This document shows positions 6,241 to 9,290 of a stretch of DNA of 9,290 bases, piece after piece. Made by a program: the position numbers and the translations under genes. Position 1 is the first letter of the stretch; each line of letters opens with the position of its first letter. Origin of the DNA: JALNYB01 sp023230065 (lineage in GTDB: Archaea > Thermoplasmatota > Thermoplasmata > Methanomassiliicoccales > Methanomethylophilaceae); contig JAVESW010000046.1 in the NCBI GenBank assembly GCA_034006405.1, forward strand, positions 1-9,290. The letters are read 5' to 3'. The notes below the pieces were generated by a model. The model made no database searches. It saw only the letters and a program-made list of their open reading frames with translations, and was not told the DNA's origin.

Positions 6241-6260
6241 GAATAAATAAAGAGTAAAAG
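6241..6260 (-). terminator. T-rich terminator of the betaine transporter operon
   Basis: About 30 bases past the stop of the substrate-binding protein gene the minus strand becomes T-rich (CTTTTACTCTTTATTTATTC), typical of archaeal oligo-T termination. No strong hairpin is seen. Confidence 0.45.
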
Positions 6261-6289
6261 GTTTTTTTGGATATATTAGACATTATTGT

Positions 6290-7195
6290 TTATGCGTATT
6301 TCTCCATATATTGTGCATGAGTTAATGGAACCCATGCTGTCGTTATAAGATCTATTTCTCCGTTGCTTAATCCTTCATACATAACACCCACGTTGAGTGA
6401 CATGAGAGTGACGTCGTATCCCACATATGTTTCTAGAATATACTTCAAGACATTAGACGAACCCATTGCGCATGCCCAGTCGACAAGCCCTATCTTGATT
6501 GTTCCGCGTCCTTCTTGGTATTCGATGTCACCAATCCATTTGCTCAGAAGGTCAGGATGTGCTTCAACCCATTCTCCTGCAGCGGTCTCTATGTCTTTGT
6601 CGCTGCTCGCTATGTATGATAGGAGGGAGTTGAATTCTGAAAGGCTGTATTCGTAGTTGCTCATGATCTCTTCTAAGACGGAGTCTTCGGCTATGAGTCC
6701 CGGTCTTGCCCAAGATTCTATGGATTCTGCTGTTCCATAAACGTAGTCGGGGTCTTCAAGGTATGTTAAGTCATATTCTCCTCCGATCCAGTGTGGGGTC
6801 CAAAGGGTCACGACTATGACCTCATGGGATTCATATGCACTTATGAGTGCTGCAAGCATGCTCGATTCGGAGCTGGTTTGTAACGTGAATGAATCCAGAT
6901 TGTATTCTTCAATGGCTTTTTCTGTCAGGGACATTATGCCGGCTCCGGCATCAATACCTACAATTGTATTGTTGAATTCATCGGCATATTGTTCCAGGTC
7001 CGAAATACTGGTTATATTTAGTTCGGTTGCTACATATGTTGGTATGACAAGTGCGCTTTTAGCGCCACTGTCCAGTACTGTTCCTGTTTTTTCTATTTTT
7101 TTATCGTCGGTATTGCCAGCGAAAAGCACGACGCCTGCTGCCACCAATATTATGATGACGGCGACCGCTCCGATTTTTATATATTTGCTGTTCAT
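6290..7195 (-). CDS. opuAC: Glycine betaine ABC transporter substrate-binding protein, circularly permuted
   Basis: This 301-residue extracytoplasmic protein captures glycine betaine or a related quaternary amine for the adjacent permease. Residues 8-26 form a hydrophobic anchor with no lipobox cysteine, so it is probably tethered by an uncleaved helix or a processed signal. Family landmarks are GAKSALVIPTYV (44-55), IVGIDAGAGIMSLTEKA (78-94), WTPHW (132-136), IKIGLVDW (233-240), VMYEGLSNGEID (271-282) and TAWVPLTH (286-293). The tryptophans W132/W136, W240 and W288 with H293 fit the aromatic cage known to hold the trimethylammonium group in OpuAC. The lobes are in the reverse of the common ProX-like order: the segment that usually opens the protein (IKIGLVDW) is at residue 233, and the chain ends at EKYA, where the usual protein runs on into the segment found here at the N-terminus. 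An AGGTG site five bases before the ATG supports the start; 30 bases separate it from the permease stop. Confidence 0.9.
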   Translation of the reverse strand: MNSKYIKIGAVAVIIILVAAGVVLFAGNTDDKKIEKTGTVLDSGAKSALVIPTYVATELNITSISDLEQYADEFNNTIVGIDAGAGIMSLTEKAIEEYNLDSFTLQTSSESSMLAALISAYESHEVIVVTLWTPHWIGGEYDLTYLEDPDYVYGTAESIESWARPGLIAEDSVLEEIMSNYEYSLSEFNSLLSYIASSDKDIETAAGEWVEAHPDLLSKWIGDIEYQEGRGTIKIGLVDWACAMGSSNVLKYILETYVGYDVTLMSLNVGVMYEGLSNGEIDLITTAWVPLTHAQYMEKYA

Positions 7196-7200
7196 TTTTT

Positions 7201-7205
7201 CACCT
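7201..7205 (-). promoter_or_regulatory. Ribosome binding site of the substrate-binding protein gene
   Basis: The minus strand has AGGTG (extendable to AGGTGA) five bases before the ATG at 7195, a good archaeal Shine-Dalgarno match that fixes this start within the operon. Confidence 0.65.
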
Positions 7206-7225
7206 ATTTTATTTACAGATAATAA

Positions 7226-8044
7226 TCAGCCCTTGTTCAGGGACTGAGTGAGTCTGTCTAAGGTCATAGCGATCAAGACCACTGCAAGACCAGCCTCGAA
7301 GCCAAGTGCGACATCTACTCTGCTTAGAGCATATACGATATCTTCACCAAGGCCTCCTCCTCCTATCATAGCGGTTATGACAACCATGGAGAGTGATAAC
7401 ATGATGCACTGATTCATCCCGGCCATTATAGACGGCATGGCCGTGGGGAGTTGCACCTTTCTGAGTTTTTGCCAATCTGTAGATCCAAATGAATCTGCAA
7501 CTTCGTTTAGTTCCGTAGGCACTTGTCTGATACCGAGATTAGTAAGTCTTACCATCGGCGGCATAGCGAATATGACTGTGGCCACCACTCCTGGGACTAT
7601 TCCTAGTCCAAAGAATATGACTGCCGGGATCAGATAGACAAATGCAGGCATTGTCTGCATGAAATCCATGAGAGCCTTGATTATCGGATTTGCCTGTTCG
7701 CTTCTTGCAGACCATATGCCTAGAGGTATTGCAATTATAATGGCTATCAAAGCAGCCACAATGACCATGTTCAAAGTGATCATGGCACTGTCCCAATATC
7801 CCATCCAATCTATTATGTAGAATGCGAATACGATAAGTATCGATATTATCAGACGTTTTGTCATAAGTATCGATACAACGAAGAGTATGGCAAGGAAGAC
7901 TATAGGCTCTATATTGTAAAGTATACTGCCTAGTGCTTCCAATGGCCAGTTGATGACCTCTTTGATTATATCGAGAAGCCATTGGAAGTATGTCCCTATG
8001 AAGTTAACCATATCTTCTGCGAATGTTCCTACCCAAGATGTCAT
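7226..8044 (-). CDS. opuAB: Glycine betaine ABC transporter permease
   Basis: This 272-residue inner-membrane component forms the translocation path of the importer, presumably as a dimer. In numbering from the ATG, hydrophobic segments occur at about 45-61, 65-83, 88-111, 131-162, 210-228 and 247-263. Between the fourth and fifth is the cytoplasmic EAA-type coupling loop (about 180-211, NEVADSFGSTDWQKLRKVQLPTAMPSIMAG), which docks on the ATPase. The TMP..VYLIPA.IFFGLG and GGGGLGE motifs are typical of ProW/OpuAB permeases. An ATG start at 8044 gives a TGATG overlap with the ATPase stop and has GGAGG nine bases upstream. A TTG one codon earlier (8047) is possible but less likely. Tight overlap implies translational coupling to the ATPase. 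Ends in TGA. Confidence 0.93.
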   Translation of the reverse strand: MTSWVGTFAEDMVNFIGTYFQWLLDIIKEVINWPLEALGSILYNIEPIVFLAILFVVSILMTKRLIISILIVFAFYIIDWMGYWDSAMITLNMVIVAALIAIIIAIPLGIWSARSEQANPIIKALMDFMQTMPAFVYLIPAVIFFGLGIVPGVVATVIFAMPPMVRLTNLGIRQVPTELNEVADSFGSTDWQKLRKVQLPTAMPSIMAGMNQCIMLSLSMVVITAMIGGGGLGEDIVYALSRVDVALGFEAGLAVVLIAMTLDRLTQSLNKG

Positions 8045-9222
8045 CAAAGATCGCCTCCGGCATTAAGGGCCTCGGCGGCCACAGAAGGACTCACAACACC
8101 CAGTAAAACATCATTTTCGTTCACTACAGGTATCGAGAAATTGGTTGTTATCATAATCTGTATGACGTCTTTCATAGGTGTTTCTATGCCGACTTTCGGA
8201 ATGTCTCTTATTATGGCATCATTGAGGACACCTCCAGATTTAATGACATTGAGGACATCGTCAGATTCTATCATACCGATAAGATGATTACCTTTATCTA
8301 TGACCAATAGGTTGTTACGGTCATATTCTTCCATAATCTTTATGGCTGTTCTGGGTCCTTGTGAGGCTTGTATGACTCCACGAGGTTTTTTCATGAATGT
8401 TCCTGCTGTAAGTATCTTCGTACGGTCCACTTCTTTGATGAAGCGGCATACGTACTCATCGGCAGGGTTCTGAAGGATCTCTTCGGCGGTTCCGATCTGA
8501 ACGATCCTTCCGTCTTTCATAAGGGCAATACGGTCTCCGAGTTTCAGGGCCTCGTCGAGGTCATGTGTAACGAAGACAATGGTCTTGTTCAATTCGGATT
8601 GTATCCTTTGCAATTCATCCTGCATGTCGGCTCTTATAAGCGGATCCAAAGCACTGAATGCTTCATCCATGAAAAGTATGTCAGGATCCGTGGCCAGTGC
8701 TCGTGCAAGACCCACTCTTTGTTTCATACCGCCGCTCAGATTCTCAGGAAGGCTGTCCTCGTAACCGGAAAGACCGATAAGGTCTATTGCCCGTTTCGTC
8801 TTTTCCATGCGTTCCGTTTCAGGAACACCTTGGATCTCAAGTCCATATGCAACGTTGTTCTTCACATCTCGATGCGGAAGAAGTCCGAAGTTCTGGAATA
8901 CCATGGACATTTTCTTCCTTCTTACGGCACGAAGGTCGTCCTCATCGAGGGATGTTATGTCCAATCCGTTAATGATCACATTTCCGGATGTAGGTTTTAT
9001 AATTCTGTTCATACAACGTTCGAGTGTTGATTTACCGGATCCTGAAAGCCCCATCAATACGAATAATTCTCCTTTCTTCACATCGAAAGAAACATCGTAG
9101 AGTCCCACCGTGTTTGGAGTGGTACTATGTATCTCTTCTTTGTTCATTCCGTTCTTAAGCAATTTCATGGCTGATTCAGGATGTTTTCCGAAGATCTTGG
9201 AAAGATTCTTCACTCGGATCAT
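8044..9222 (-). CDS. opuAA: Glycine betaine ABC transporter ATPase with tandem CBS domains
   Basis: This 392-residue cytoplasmic ATPase powers uptake by the adjacent permease. All ABC motifs are intact: Walker A GLSGSGKST (58-66), Q-loop Q110, signature LSGGMKQRV (162-170), Walker B ILFMDE (182-187) with the D-loop SALD after it, and switch H220. The N-terminal extension before Walker A (about residues 12-40, KHPESAMKLL) is typical of the ProV/OpuAA group. Residues of about 270-325 and 335-388 form two CBS domains. In the Lactococcus OpuA system such domains sense ionic strength and gate transport; I infer the same here. The gene leads the operon, with a TATA box 31-38 bases upstream. Only a weak GGAAGG, ten bases before the ATG, resembles a ribosome binding site, so a short-leader transcript is likely. 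Ends in TGA, overlapping the permease start. Confidence 0.93.
   Translation of the reverse strand: MIRVKNLSKIFGKHPESAMKLLKNGMNKEEIHSTTPNTVGLYDVSFDVKKGELFVLMGLSGSGKSTLERCMNRIIKPTSGNVIINGLDITSLDEDDLRAVRRKKMSMVFQNFGLLPHRDVKNNVAYGLEIQGVPETERMEKTKRAIDLIGLSGYEDSLPENLSGGMKQRVGLARALATDPDILFMDEAFSALDPLIRADMQDELQRIQSELNKTIVFVTHDLDEALKLGDRIALMKDGRIVQIGTAEEILQNPADEYVCRFIKEVDRTKILTAGTFMKKPRGVIQASQGPRTAIKIMEEYDRNNLLVIDKGNHLIGMIESDDVLNVIKSGGVLNDAIIRDIPKVGIETPMKDVIQIMITTNFSIPVVNENDVLLGVVSPSVAAEALNAGGDL
8054..8058 (-). promoter_or_regulatory. Ribosome binding site of the permease gene
   Basis: GGAGG on the minus strand sits nine bases before the ATG at 8044, inside the last codons of the ATPase gene. It favours ATG at 8044 over the TTG at 8047. 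Confidence 0.65.
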
Positions 9223-9252
9223 AATCTCATTGCCTTCCGAGTCCGTAGGGCA

Positions 9253-9260
9253 ATTTATAT
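9253..9260 (-). promoter_or_regulatory. TATA box of the betaine transporter operon
   Basis: The minus strand reads ATATAAAT. Initiation about 25 bases downstream falls near 9231, leaving a leader of only about ten bases before the ATG at 9222. This is the only promoter-like site seen for the three-gene operon. Confidence 0.5.
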
Positions 9261-9290
9261 CTGCGAAGATGTTCTTCGATAGTTGATTTT

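Noticed and set aside
6153..6257. 34-codon plus-strand open frame (starting MVLDHEDSEKIHF)
   Set aside because: It has only a weak ribosome-binding-like sequence, no recognisable family, and covers the terminator region of the opposite operon. It is too short to support alone.
8368..9030. 220-residue plus-strand open frame opposite the ABC ATPase
   Set aside because: It is antisense to a gene with every ABC motif intact; the product is a shadow without recognisable features.
9227..9290. Open minus-strand frame running in from the right edge and ending four bases before the ATPase ATG
   Set aside because: Twenty open codons are expected often by chance, and a well-placed TATA box lies inside it, so an upstream gene in the same operon is not supported.

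Overview
The window most likely comes from a methanogenic archaeon of the Methanomassiliicoccales/Thermoplasmata type, though this is inferred from gene content and not proven. The supporting signs are: a heterodisulfide-reductase-type CCG protein; a large BspA-like leucine-rich-repeat surface protein with InlB-type B repeats and a C-terminal membrane anchor; archaeal-looking TATA boxes and T-tract terminators; a mix of Shine-Dalgarno and short-leader starts; and no TAG stop on any intact gene. TGA ends most genes and TAA the rest, which fits, but does not show, a pyrrolysine-using lineage.

Layout. Bases 3-716 (+) are the 3' part of an HdrB/HdrD-like gene that enters from the left edge. Bases 717-1728 hold no intact gene. 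Within them, about 859-1109 is the decayed 3' end of a surface-protein gene (half an InlB-B repeat, a frame change, then a membrane anchor), followed by a T-rich terminator, a very AT-rich stretch, and a TATA box at 1578. Bases 1729-3833 (+) are one long surface-protein gene split into two open frames by a single missing base near 2979. It has about 13 BspA-type repeats of 24 residues, two InlB-B repeats and a C-terminal anchor, and it carries a perfect internal 119-bp duplication. A hairpin plus T7 tract follows.

The rest is on the minus strand. A stand-alone AICAR formyltransferase (3976-5148) makes FAICAR in purine synthesis without the usual fused IMP cyclohydrolase. A triple Fe-S protein (5360-6043) has the order CDGSH / mono-4Fe-4S / CDGSH. 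A compact three-gene operon (9222 down to 6290) encodes an OpuA-type glycine betaine importer: an ATPase with two CBS domains, a permease whose start overlaps the ATPase stop (TGATG), and a membrane-anchored substrate-binding protein. Together the last three would form an osmotically regulated compatible-solute uptake system.

The most notable points are the circularly permuted lobe order of the binding protein, the one-base break in the repeat-rich surface gene next to the relic of a related gene, and the bacterial-type folate-dependent purine enzyme in an apparent archaeon. I see no CRISPR array, tRNA, rRNA or recognisable insertion sequence.
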